This document shows, piece by piece, positions 55,421 through 63,334 of a stretch of DNA of 64,000 nt (position 1 is the stretch's first letter; the number at the start of each line of letters is the position of its first letter). The stretch covers positions 62,001-126,000 of the forward strand of contig NZ_JPVO01000051.1 of NCBI RefSeq assembly GCF_000772955.1, given 5' to 3'. Source of the stretch: Ureibacillus sinduriensis BLB-1 = JCM 15800. GTDB lineage: Bacteria; Bacillota; Bacilli; Bacillales_A; Planococcaceae. A program made the translations under genes and the position numbers. The notes beneath the pieces are model-generated. The model ran no database searches and was not told the origin of the DNA. It saw nothing but the letters and a program-made list of their open reading frames with translations.

Positions 55421-57448
55421 TTATCGTTCGTTTGTCCAATTTACAAACTCTTTGGATGTCAAAGGCCGTGAGAAGTAATACCCTTGTATTAGAGGGGCCT
55501 CCTCCATTGAATGGATAAAATTATATTGCTCTTCCGTCTCGACACCTTCAATAACAATTTTTAAATTTAGGGAATTGGATAACTTAATGATCGACTTTAA
55601 AACGGCGAAATCTTTTTCCGAATTCGAAATTCCATCTACAAAAGATTTATCGATCTTTATTGTGGATATTGGCATTCTTTTTAAATATGACAATGACGAT
55701 AATCCTGTACCAAAGTCGTCTAATGCAACAGATAATCCGATTTCCCTAAATTTATTTATTGCCGTTATTGCATGTTTGATATCATGAACGACGCTAGTTT
55801 CTGTAATTTCTAATTCTATATATTTACTATCAACTTTATATTTTCCAAGGTTTAAGGTGATCACTTCATACAGTCGGGAAGAAGTAATATAGGAACCCGG
55901 AATATTAATGGAAACCTGTTCAAATTCAATATCTTCATGCAGCCATTGAGAAATTTGCCGGCAAACATGTTCAATAATCCAATCGGTCAAGTCGAATATT
56001 TTGTTACCCGCCGCTTCAACGATAGGAATAAATATACCTGGCGATATCATGCCGTTTTCTGGGTGTTCCCAACGTACAAGTGCTTCTAGCCCAGAAACTT
56101 TTTTTGTATGGGATTGAACTTTTGGTTGGTATACTATGAACAATTCATTGTTCACCATGGCTTTTTCAATATCTTCAACAATTTGTCTATCTACGTTATA
56201 TGTATGGATATTTGGATTGAATTCAATTACATTCTTTTCTTGGGTACTGGCTGGATCATGAAGGACTGCCAAGTTATTTGATAATAGCTCCATAACACTT
56301 TCCTTATTATTTGAAGAAGATATTGCACAAACTGTATTTATCACTATTGCATAATCATCAATTTGTATCGGCTCATTCAAATTGGAGGTGATGTTCTCCA
56401 TCATCCCCTTTAATTTTTCAAAACGTTGATCATTAAAAGCATAAATAGCAAATCGGTTCCCTTCTATTCGATAAACTTTGCAAGAATGCAATTTTTTATC
56501 CTCGAGGATTTTCCCAACCGCTCTAATCACCTTATCACCAAAAACATAACCATATTGGTTAATCCATTTTTCAAGATCTTGTATTTGAAGGATGGAAAGG
56601 CTCCCTATGGTCTTCAGATTATTTGTATCTTTTTCAAACTGGCGTTGGTTGGGGAATAATGTTAGTGCGTCATAATATTTCAAACGGTAATCCACAAAAC
56701 GTTCCAACACACCCGTTAATCCTACGATGATAAATAAAATGCCGACAGCAACCAACACAATAACCGATAAATCCATATGGAAAATATGATTATGATTGCT
56801 AATCTTCAAAGGACCTTCTACATAGAACACAACTGCTGCCATTCCTGTATAATGCATGCTCGAGATGGCCACACCTAACAAAATGGCTGTAATAATTTTA
56901 ATTAGCTGATTGCCCATATATTTTTGCAAGGTAGCAAATACATACATAGCAACCATGGATACAACAATAGCTATGATAATAGAGAGAATAAATAATCCCG
57001 GTTTATAATAAAACTGCGCTTCGGATTTCATGGCCGCCATCCCTAAATAATGCATGGACGCAATTCCTATCCCTATAACGATTCCAATAGAAGAATAGGG
57101 AATAGCGGATTGCTGTGACTTATTAGCAAAATCGAATGCTATATAAGATGCAATAATGGCAGGAAGGATGGAAGCGATTGTTAAGACAGGATCATTTTCC
57201 ATTGGGACAGGGAGCATAAAAGCACTCATACCTATGAAGTGCATCGACCATATACCAAGCCCCATCGCCACTGAAGAGAGCACCAGCCAAAATGTCTTTG
57301 GGAAGAAGCCATTTTCTTGTATTCTTTGGTTCATAAAAAGAGCGGTATAAGATGCGCAACATGCAATAAAAACTGATAAGACTACTAATAGGACGGAATA
57401 ATCTCCATCCAAAATGGAAATATCCTGGGAATCAGGTAAAGAAAACAT
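55421..57448 (-). CDS. MHYT-GGDEF-EAL protein with degenerate GGDEF site
   Basis: 675 residues. Seven N-terminal spans carry three MHYT-like motifs (MHFIGMSAF, MHYLGMAAM, MHYTGMAAV), a proposed sensor for O2, CO or NO via metal. The GGDEF domain (about 260-390) has EGNRF in place of GGDEF, so it is probably catalytically inactive. The EAL domain (about 420-670) keeps GLEALVRWEHP, EITETS, ALDDFGTGLSSL and IEGVETEEQ, so phosphodiesterase activity is plausible. Confidence 0.92.
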   Translation of the reverse strand: MFSLPDSQDISILDGDYSVLLVVLSVFIACCASYTALFMNQRIQENGFFPKTFWLVLSSVAMGLGIWSMHFIGMSAFMLPVPMENDPVLTIASILPAIIASYIAFDFANKSQQSAIPYSSIGIVIGIGIASMHYLGMAAMKSEAQFYYKPGLFILSIIIAIVVSMVAMYVFATLQKYMGNQLIKIITAILLGVAISSMHYTGMAAVVFYVEGPLKISNHNHIFHMDLSVIVLVAVGILFIIVGLTGVLERFVDYRLKYYDALTLFPNQRQFEKDTNNLKTIGSLSILQIQDLEKWINQYGYVFGDKVIRAVGKILEDKKLHSCKVYRIEGNRFAIYAFNDQRFEKLKGMMENITSNLNEPIQIDDYAIVINTVCAISSSNNKESVMELLSNNLAVLHDPASTQEKNVIEFNPNIHTYNVDRQIVEDIEKAMVNNELFIVYQPKVQSHTKKVSGLEALVRWEHPENGMISPGIFIPIVEAAGNKIFDLTDWIIEHVCRQISQWLHEDIEFEQVSINIPGSYITSSRLYEVITLNLGKYKVDSKYIELEITETSVVHDIKHAITAINKFREIGLSVALDDFGTGLSSLSYLKRMPISTIKIDKSFVDGISNSEKDFAVLKSIIKLSNSLNLKIVIEGVETEEQYNFIHSMEEAPLIQGYYFSRPLTSKEFVNWTNER

Positions 57449-57574
57449 GATTGAACCTCTGTTCTTCGTTAATTTCTTTCTAAATTATATCTGAATACGG
57501 AGTATTTTTATATAATTAAATTACTTGTCAATAGAAGTAATAATTATCTGTAAGTGAAGGATATTTCATTTAGT

Positions 57575-57617
57575 AAGAAAAAAGACAGGGACCAAAGAGC
57601 TCTCTTTAGTCCCTGTC
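57575..57617 (-). terminator. Terminator after DUF1540 gene
   Basis: Minus strand GACAGGGAC / GTCCCTGTC with an AAAGAG / CTCTTT inner stem (57584-57617) and a T run TTTTTTTC on the minus side. Confidence 0.85.
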
Positions 57618-57697
57618 ACAAACAATCGTATGGTTCAAACAGCCTTGCCTTCATGTCTTAGTATTGAATAAATGATTTCTTGAATAGTGAAATCTAT

Positions 57698-57922
57698 CTA
57701 TTCACCACGTTCATCTTTAGGTTTGAACGTTTTACAGCACGTATCTTGAGAATTGTTTGCTTCTTCCGAAATTCGCTCAAAATCAAAATCCGAAGCAAAC
57801 TCTGTATTTTTGTTTTTTGAGTGGTAATCCATATCTATCTGGATTTTTTCCGCCCCACAAACGTTTCCTTTTTTATGGAAGCTACAGTTCGATACAGCAC
57901 AGCTTACTTCTACATTTGGCAT
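57698..57922 (-). CDS. DUF1540 cysteine-rich small protein
   Basis: 74 residues. Cysteines in CAVSNCSFHKKGNVCGAEKI and DTCCKTF match the DUF1540 pattern with one motif of C-x5-C...C plus a terminal CC pair. Likely metal-binding; role unknown, often seen in Bacillales spore or stress genes. AGGAGGATAGCT precedes the ATG at 57922. Confidence 0.85.
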   Translation of the reverse strand: MPNVEVSCAVSNCSFHKKGNVCGAEKIQIDMDYHSKNKNTEFASDFDFERISEEANNSQDTCCKTFKPKDERGE

Positions 57923-58067
57923 AGCTATCCTCCTCAGGTCGATTGTCGTGAAAAGTGTTAGTGGTTATCAATAACTCCCACCACTCTTCGGCTTTTATTC
58001 TGTCCAAAATAGTGATATTTATTTGATAAAAATCGCAAAGAAATCTTTTGATTACTTTTTCTAACAT
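57882..58067 (-). CDS. Possible small protein overlapping DUF1540
   Basis: 61 codons from ATG 58067 (MLEKVIKRFLCDFYQIN) with AGAGGCCCTTA upstream. The first 45 residues have a plausible helical, protein-like composition (ILDRIKAEEWWELLIT), but the end overlaps the DUF1540 start by 41 nt in another frame. Not recognised. It may be real and translationally coupled to DUF1540, or chance. Confidence 0.25.
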   Translation of the reverse strand: MLEKVIKRFLCDFYQINITILDRIKAEEWWELLITTNTFHDNRPEEDSYAKCRSKLCCIEL

Positions 58068-58344
58068 TAAGGGCCTCTAAAAGGATAATTTCACTGCTTT
58101 ATGTCCATTTTCATTTTTCGTTTCATTTATCTCCGGATTTTTACTTTCGCCGATTTTTTCTCCATCTTTCACACCAGACAATCCACTACCGGATGTACCT
58201 GCATTAGTTTATAAAACTTAAGCTGTAACGACCAGTTATCAACCAAACTGGCCCCTATATTTTCGATGAAATTGGTACTTTCTTAAATATCAGACCAATG
58301 TTAATGTTAATCTTAAATTGTAGATAGTAAGGAAGGTAACTCAA
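58068..58344. other. Intergenic stretch before the ECF gene, no recognised element
   Basis: I looked for TPP, preQ1, FMN and lysine riboswitch signatures and saw none. Some self-complementarity is present (CCAGTTATC...CCAAACTGG near 58232-58252). A promoter for the ECF gene is expected but no good match was found. Confidence 0.4.
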
Positions 58345-58884
58345 ATGCAAAAAACACAAAGCTTGTCCAGTCCACGATCTCAAACCTTTGATTTAATTGT
58401 ATCTGCACTACTTATTGCGCTTGTATTCGTTGCAACAATCTTTTTAAATATTAAGCTGCCGATTGGCGGAAATGGTGGCTTGGTTCATCTTGGCACTGGC
58501 ATGCTTTTTATTGCTTCAATTTTGTTTGGTCCCAAAAAAGGAGCAATCGCAGGCAGTCTTGGGATGGCCTTATTTGATTTAATGTCCGGATGGACGATTT
58601 GGGCACCGGGCACGTTTATTGCACGGGGCTTGCAGGGATTTATAGTAGGGAAAATTGCTTGGTCGAATGGAAAAAATGGGACTAGCATAGGATTAAATAT
58701 ATTGGGAATGGTCGTTTCGACTCCTGTCATGTTAGTCGTCTACTATCTTTATGAATCAATTATTTTCGGCAACTGGATTATCCCCCTTGCTTCAATACCC
58801 GGCAACCTTATACAGATTGCTGTAGGAGCTGCTGTAGCCATACCTGTATGTATTGTTTTAAAGAAAACCCCTCTATTTAAATAG
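58345..58884 (+). CDS. ECF transporter S component (substrate unknown)
   Basis: 179 residues, six hydrophobic spans. The first spans with LIALVFVATIFLNIKLP and the GGNGGLVHLGTGMLFIASILFGPKKGAIAGSLGMALFD region are typical of the ECF S-component fold, where helix 1 AxxxA-like residues contact EcfT. The vitamin or other ligand cannot be read from sequence. AAGGAAGGTAACTCAA precedes the ATG. Shared EcfAA'T would be elsewhere in the genome. Confidence 0.85.
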   Translation: MQKTQSLSSPRSQTFDLIVSALLIALVFVATIFLNIKLPIGGNGGLVHLGTGMLFIASILFGPKKGAIAGSLGMALFDLMSGWTIWAPGTFIARGLQGFIVGKIAWSNGKNGTSIGLNILGMVVSTPVMLVVYYLYESIIFGNWIIPLASIPGNLIQIAVGAAVAIPVCIVLKKTPLFK

Positions 58885-58888
58885 CTGC

Positions 58889-58926
58889 AAAAAAGGAGAG
58901 AGCCTCCGATTGCTCCCTCCTTTTTT
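58889..58926 (+). terminator. Terminator after the ECF S component
   Basis: GGAGAGAGC / GCTCCCTCC (58895-58903 with 58912-58920), one mismatch, A run before and TTTTTT after, so possibly bidirectional. Confidence 0.85.
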
Positions 58927-58938
58927 ATACCTTTTAGT

Positions 58939-59610
58939 TTAATTTACTTCTAGTAAATTCTTTTTCAACCAAAGCACCTCTATAACGGACTGGGGATCCA
59001 CTCCGTATAACTCCTGCGTTTTATAAGCATGGACATTTGAGTAGATTTCCTTCATTTTCTCCAATACCCACTCTTCATTAGCTTCGGCTTCGGACCAGCA
59101 ATAAATATCCATCTTGCTTAATTCCTTTGAAACATTGTGGATCCTTTCATAGCAGATTTCCTCCATTCTCTTGAAACCATTTCGTTCATAAAATCGAATT
59201 CGCTTCCCAGAGTCGGGATCTTCCATAGTAATCGGTTCGACTTCTAGTATAATGGCCTTTCCCCTTTCCTTGAACATTTCCAGAACCTTTCCACCAATTC
59301 CTTTACCCCGGGCATTTCCTGATACTAAAATATAATCTATAAATATATAATCCAGCTGTTCAAAATAAACAACTACGTAATCATCCGCTTCCAATACTTG
59401 ATATATTTCAGTTTTTTCTTTTAGAAGAATTTCAAAATGTTGCTTTGATTTCATTTCTCTTTCTGGAAAATATTCTTTCAATCTTTCATACCAATCTTTT
59501 CCTCCGAATAATTTCCCAACCAGACCTTCTCTTCTTTGAATCAGCAATTTAAATTTCTCCCTTGGTATCAAATTTTTTCCCCATTCACAGAAGACTGAAA
59601 TTTTAGCCAT
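58939..59610 (-). CDS. GNAT family acetyltransferase
   Basis: 223 residues. The acetyl-CoA-binding motif A is YILVSGNARGKGIGGKVLEMFKE (R/Q-x-x-G-x-G/A pattern as RGKGIGG), followed by IRFYERNGFKRM. The N-terminal 70 residues and the C-terminal 60 residues (with WSEAEANEEWVLEKMKEIY) are extensions of unknown role. Substrate unknown. Convergent with the ECF gene and divergent from the ATP-grasp gene. Confidence 0.88.
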   Translation of the reverse strand: MAKISVFCEWGKNLIPREKFKLLIQRREGLVGKLFGGKDWYERLKEYFPEREMKSKQHFEILLKEKTEIYQVLEADDYVVVYFEQLDYIFIDYILVSGNARGKGIGGKVLEMFKERGKAIILEVEPITMEDPDSGKRIRFYERNGFKRMEEICYERIHNVSKELSKMDIYCWSEAEANEEWVLEKMKEIYSNVHAYKTQELYGVDPQSVIEVLWLKKNLLEVN

Positions 59611-59693
59611 TCACATTTTATCATTAGCCTCCTCGACAAATACATAGGATATAATGTAAAAATTGTTAATGTTTTTAAAACATTTAGAATACT

Positions 59694-59721
59694 TTGTCGA
59701 AAGGATTTTAATTCCTATTAT
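59694..59721 (+). promoter_or_regulatory. Possible promoter of the ATP-grasp operon
   Basis: TTGTCG (59694-59699), 16-nt spacer, TATTAT (59716-59721). It is the best sigma-A-like match before the ATG at 59803. CATAGGATA near 59643 also fits a sigma-K -10 without a clear -35. Confidence 0.35.
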
Positions 59722-59802
59722 TTTTAGTACAATAAAGTTCGCAAAGATTTCTTTGCTATAGCAAGTTTCAAATAATTTCAAGAGACGGGGGATTTTTGAA
59801 GA

Positions 59803-61023
59803 ATGCATGCAAATCACAACCAAACAACTGCACTACTTGGATGGAGTCTACAAGCAATAGAAGCAATCGATAAAATGAGTCGTCCTTACGTTGTCGTGGG
59901 ACCACCTGAATTTCAATCCTTTGCCGATAAAAATGAAATCTTATTCATACCATGGCAGTTCAATGTTTCAATTGAACAATCATTTGAACTATATGAGAAG
60001 TTAAGGGAACTAAATGTCAAAGTAGCGGTTCCAATTTACGAAGAAACCGTGGAATGGGCTGGCATGATGAATTCTTTACTATTTGAAAATCCTAAACTAT
60101 ATTACAAATCCCTTCTATTGCGAGATAAGGGATTGATGAAGCGTCGTGCTCACCTAGCCGGTCTGCGAGTAGGCGTCTTTGAAGAAGCCTACAATAAAGA
60201 AGATATCGTTCGATTTTTCAAGAGAATGAATCAAGCATTAGTAAGACTTGAAAATGATCAACTAGATCCAATCCACGTAAAACCATTTGATAAGGCTGGT
60301 ACTGTAGGACATCGAATGATTAGAGAAGAAAAGGATATCGAAGAAATTGAAGATGAAGAATTCCCCCTTTTGATGGAAAGCCACTTAGAAGGACAGGAGT
60401 TTTCATGTGAAGCTTTTATCCATGATGGCAAAGTGAGATTCCTGAACATAACGGAATATGTCAAACTTGGTCATTCCAATTTTGTTCCAGCCTCTCCCGC
60501 GCTAGAAAAGTGGCGACCTCAAATAAGAGAAGAAATTGAAAAACTTGTAGTTGCCTTTGAAGTAACTCATGGAATTATACATCCTGAGTTTTTCGTTACA
60601 CCTGATGGCAAAATTTACTTCGGGGAAGTAGCGAACCGTATTCCCGGTGGCCATATCTTTGAGCACATCGAGAGAGCTTACGGCTTTAGTGCATATCAAG
60701 GCCAGGTTCTTTGTTGCGACCCGGATACATCGGAACAAGAACTAAGTGCCTTTTTCCCGAAAGAGGTCATTTCGGCAAAAGGACATTCCGGTAATTTGAT
60801 GGTCTATCCGAGGGTAAGATCCATTACGAGATTGGATATCCCAAAAGAGCTTAAAAATCACCCTTATTTTGTAAAACATAATATGTTTATTCCGGCTTCA
60901 TCTAAAGTGGCGGAACGTGTAGGTTTCGGTAACCATTACGGTTCCATAAACTTTTTCGGGGAAGACGCTCATGAAATGAGAAGACTTTTAGAAGAATTTG
61001 AACAACATAATTTCTATCTATAA
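59803..61023 (+). CDS. ATP-grasp ligase
   Basis: 406 residues. ATP-grasp architecture: N-terminal preATP region (LLGWSLQAIEAIDK, VVVGPPE), the ATP-binding Lys160 in HVKPFDKAGTVGHRMI, the substrate/ATP Glu in LLMESHLEGQEFSCEAF, and the metal site Glu262, Glu275 and Asn278 in PEFF...YFGEVANRIPGG. All key acids are present, so it should catalyse ATP-driven carboxylate-amine or thiol ligation through an acyl-phosphate. The substrate is unknown. It is 15 nt upstream of the next gene. Start by GGGGGA 10 nt before the ATG. Confidence 0.88.
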   Translation: MHANHNQTTALLGWSLQAIEAIDKMSRPYVVVGPPEFQSFADKNEILFIPWQFNVSIEQSFELYEKLRELNVKVAVPIYEETVEWAGMMNSLLFENPKLYYKSLLLRDKGLMKRRAHLAGLRVGVFEEAYNKEDIVRFFKRMNQALVRLENDQLDPIHVKPFDKAGTVGHRMIREEKDIEEIEDEEFPLLMESHLEGQEFSCEAFIHDGKVRFLNITEYVKLGHSNFVPASPALEKWRPQIREEIEKLVVAFEVTHGIIHPEFFVTPDGKIYFGEVANRIPGGHIFEHIERAYGFSAYQGQVLCCDPDTSEQELSAFFPKEVISAKGHSGNLMVYPRVRSITRLDIPKELKNHPYFVKHNMFIPASSKVAERVGFGNHYGSINFFGEDAHEMRRLLEEFEQHNFYL

Positions 61024-61038
61024 GGAGTGAACATAAAG

Positions 61039-63081
61039 ATGAGTCCAGCTGTAACGACCGAAAGTAAGACAACCATCAAGACAAAACGAAGAACAACAGG
61101 TACTTCCAGAACCAGAAAGGCAACAAAACCAATCGACCTTCTTGAAACCAAATTTGCCGAGGCACTAAACACGCTGAACCTTGCCAAACCTTTCGCTAAA
61201 AGCCTTTATCAAACCGACGTTTTCCAGTTGGCAAATGAGCTGGCATGTGTCGATGGTGGAATGGTTGTTCTGGATAAGTATGCACATCAATTTGACCAAG
61301 CAGGAGTTTTCCTTTCCGGCGACTGGGAAGATCCAACGAAATTGCAGCCCCCTTTCGTAGGCAATTCATTAAGATTGAGAGGTATTTATTCAATTCTAGA
61401 GTTATTAAGCGAAATGCGTATGCTTTCCATCGCTAAAGGAACCTATAGGCATGACAGTATTACGAAGGAGGCAGCTTGTGCTTTTTTGAATGAGGTAGTT
61501 GCCCTAAACCTAGATTTACTCTCTCCACAAGAAACAACAGAAGAAGCAGATCCACCAGAGGAACACCTAATACGGGCGCATAATTTGTTTACTTATCTTG
61601 GGCAAGAACTATCCCTGAAAGAAGTAGCCGAGCAAATGATTATAGAGATTGATCGATTAGCCGTGCAACGCCCCATCATTACTCGCAGAATTGCGGAAAT
61701 GATTCTATTATCCAAGCAATTGGCAACAAGCGAGCTTGATGGAAATACATTAGATGCTCTAAAAAAATATACACAAGCTGTCGAAGCCCCTACACCCCTA
61801 AGTAAAGAAATCTCGAACCAAAGGGAATATCGATTAAGACTCGAGCAGGCGACAGAGGAAGAGATATTTGTTGAAACAAAATTATTTGGCCAATCCATGA
61901 ATGAGACAGGGCTTGTTTCGCCTTTCCATGCAGTGCTGCTCCGCTTTTTGAATCGAAAGAACCCAGATGCACTTCCGACTGCACTTTCTTTAGCCGACAC
62001 AGGTAGGGCAAGCTTTGATGAAAGTAAAAAAACTATTCAGGATATTATTCAATTTGCAATCTATCCAGAAACAAAACAATCCATTTACGGTCTCTCTGGA
62101 ATGTTGAATCGCGGCGTACTGAAGATTGATGCCATCGAACATTCGATCCGGCAACTATTTGAGCTTCCAATTCATGGTGAAGTAAGAAAAGCTCTTTCCA
62201 CTTTTGTGGGTGAACAAAGTGGAATCAGTATAAACGGGATTCTGATTGCTGGAACAATAAGTGTACTTGGTCAACCACTTGGGATAGCACAAGGCCAAAA
62301 TCCAATTTGTCAATCTGCTAGAGCAATCTCGCTTTGGGCTCAATTTGAGCCTGGTCAATTGTTAAATTATATTACGCGCGCCGCACGAGATAACACTATG
62401 GAAATGATTTTCGAAGGTGAATCAATCCATTCCAACCTATTAATCGATGGAACTTCGAATAATATTCCACTCGACTTGGATATCGTTTCGATTCTCCTGG
62501 TTCCACATCTTGAGAAAATTTACAACGAGATGATTAAACGGACATTGCTTCGTGGTGAGGATGCACATAAGTGGGTAAACCGCGAGTTTTATGGCGAATG
62601 GATTCCGAGTGGTTTCTTTAACGTTATTGATGGTCATACATTAAGTGTTAAAAATTATTCAGCATTTATAAAAATGTTTTACGCAACACATCACCCTGAG
62701 TACAATGAAGGCTCAAAACTGATTTATCCAAATCCAGTAGGTATTTTCCTTACAAATGTTCATGGAGAACTTCTTGGCCTTCATGCTGTATCGATTCAAA
62801 GAATTGAGAGTGACCATAATGGGGATTATCGAATTTACTTCTTTAATCCAAATAGTGATAGTACACAGAACTGGGGCCAAAACATTAAAGCAAGTGTCTC
62901 GGGCTTTGGTGAATTGGAAGGGGAATCTTCCTTGCCGTTCCATGAATTTGTCTCCAGGATGTATGCCTATCACTATGACCCTTATGAACAAGGTGATACT
63001 TATATGGTAGAGGATCATCTAGTTGGAAAAATTGAGGCACTCGCCAAGGAGAGTTGGGGCAAAAACTATATGTGGACCTAG
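61039..63081 (+). CDS. Large protein of unknown function with papain-like C-terminal region
   Basis: 680 residues from ATG 61039 (MSPAVTTESKTTIKTKRRTT) with AAGGAG upstream; GTG 61027 overlaps that site. A basic, Thr-rich tail (1-30) precedes a helical region (about 35-400). The C-terminal third has Cys424 in GQNPICQSARAISLW (with Gln420 nearby), His582 in LGLHAVSIQRIE, and Asn603 in YRIYFFNPNSDSTQNWG. This matches the order and spacing of a papain-like Cys-His-Asn site. No signal peptide. Operon with the ATP-grasp gene; paralogous to the next gene. Fold assignment is inferred. Confidence 0.7.
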   Translation: MSPAVTTESKTTIKTKRRTTGTSRTRKATKPIDLLETKFAEALNTLNLAKPFAKSLYQTDVFQLANELACVDGGMVVLDKYAHQFDQAGVFLSGDWEDPTKLQPPFVGNSLRLRGIYSILELLSEMRMLSIAKGTYRHDSITKEAACAFLNEVVALNLDLLSPQETTEEADPPEEHLIRAHNLFTYLGQELSLKEVAEQMIIEIDRLAVQRPIITRRIAEMILLSKQLATSELDGNTLDALKKYTQAVEAPTPLSKEISNQREYRLRLEQATEEEIFVETKLFGQSMNETGLVSPFHAVLLRFLNRKNPDALPTALSLADTGRASFDESKKTIQDIIQFAIYPETKQSIYGLSGMLNRGVLKIDAIEHSIRQLFELPIHGEVRKALSTFVGEQSGISINGILIAGTISVLGQPLGIAQGQNPICQSARAISLWAQFEPGQLLNYITRAARDNTMEMIFEGESIHSNLLIDGTSNNIPLDLDIVSILLVPHLEKIYNEMIKRTLLRGEDAHKWVNREFYGEWIPSGFFNVIDGHTLSVKNYSAFIKMFYATHHPEYNEGSKLIYPNPVGIFLTNVHGELLGLHAVSIQRIESDHNGDYRIYFFNPNSDSTQNWGQNIKASVSGFGELEGESSLPFHEFVSRMYAYHYDPYEQGDTYMVEDHLVGKIEALAKESWGKNYMWT

Positions 63082-63134
63082 ATCTCGGCTTAGAGTAGCT
63101 ATTTTTAAAAATGTATAGAAATATAATTTATTGT

Positions 63135-63170
63135 AAAGACCCGAAAATCATTTTCGTGGTCTTTTACTTT
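63135..63170 (+). terminator. Terminator after the 680-residue gene
   Basis: AAAGACC-CGAAAAT / ATTTTCG-GGTCTTT (63135-63148 with 63150-63164), one bulge, then TACTTTTG. It separates the two paralogues. Confidence 0.75.
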
Positions 63171-63334
63171 TGAGTAGATCGTCTATTGTAATCATTTTAA
63201 TTCCGTGGTACATTTACCAAAATTTTAAATATTCTAATAATAATATATTTATACTTTTTTCACTTTAAATGTTTAAAAACCAGCATTAATGTAAATTGTA
63301 ATTTATAGGAAATAAGCTGAAAGGAGAATGAGAT

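Noticed and set aside
58068-58344. Riboswitch for a vitamin upstream of the ECF S component
   Set aside because: No TPP, FMN, preQ1 or cobalamin signature could be seen; only weak self-complementarity.
59640-59652. Sigma-K promoter (CATAGGATA) for the ATP-grasp operon
   Set aside because: The -10 fits, but no AC-type -35 lies at the right spacing and the leader would be about 160 nt; not strong enough to list as a feature.
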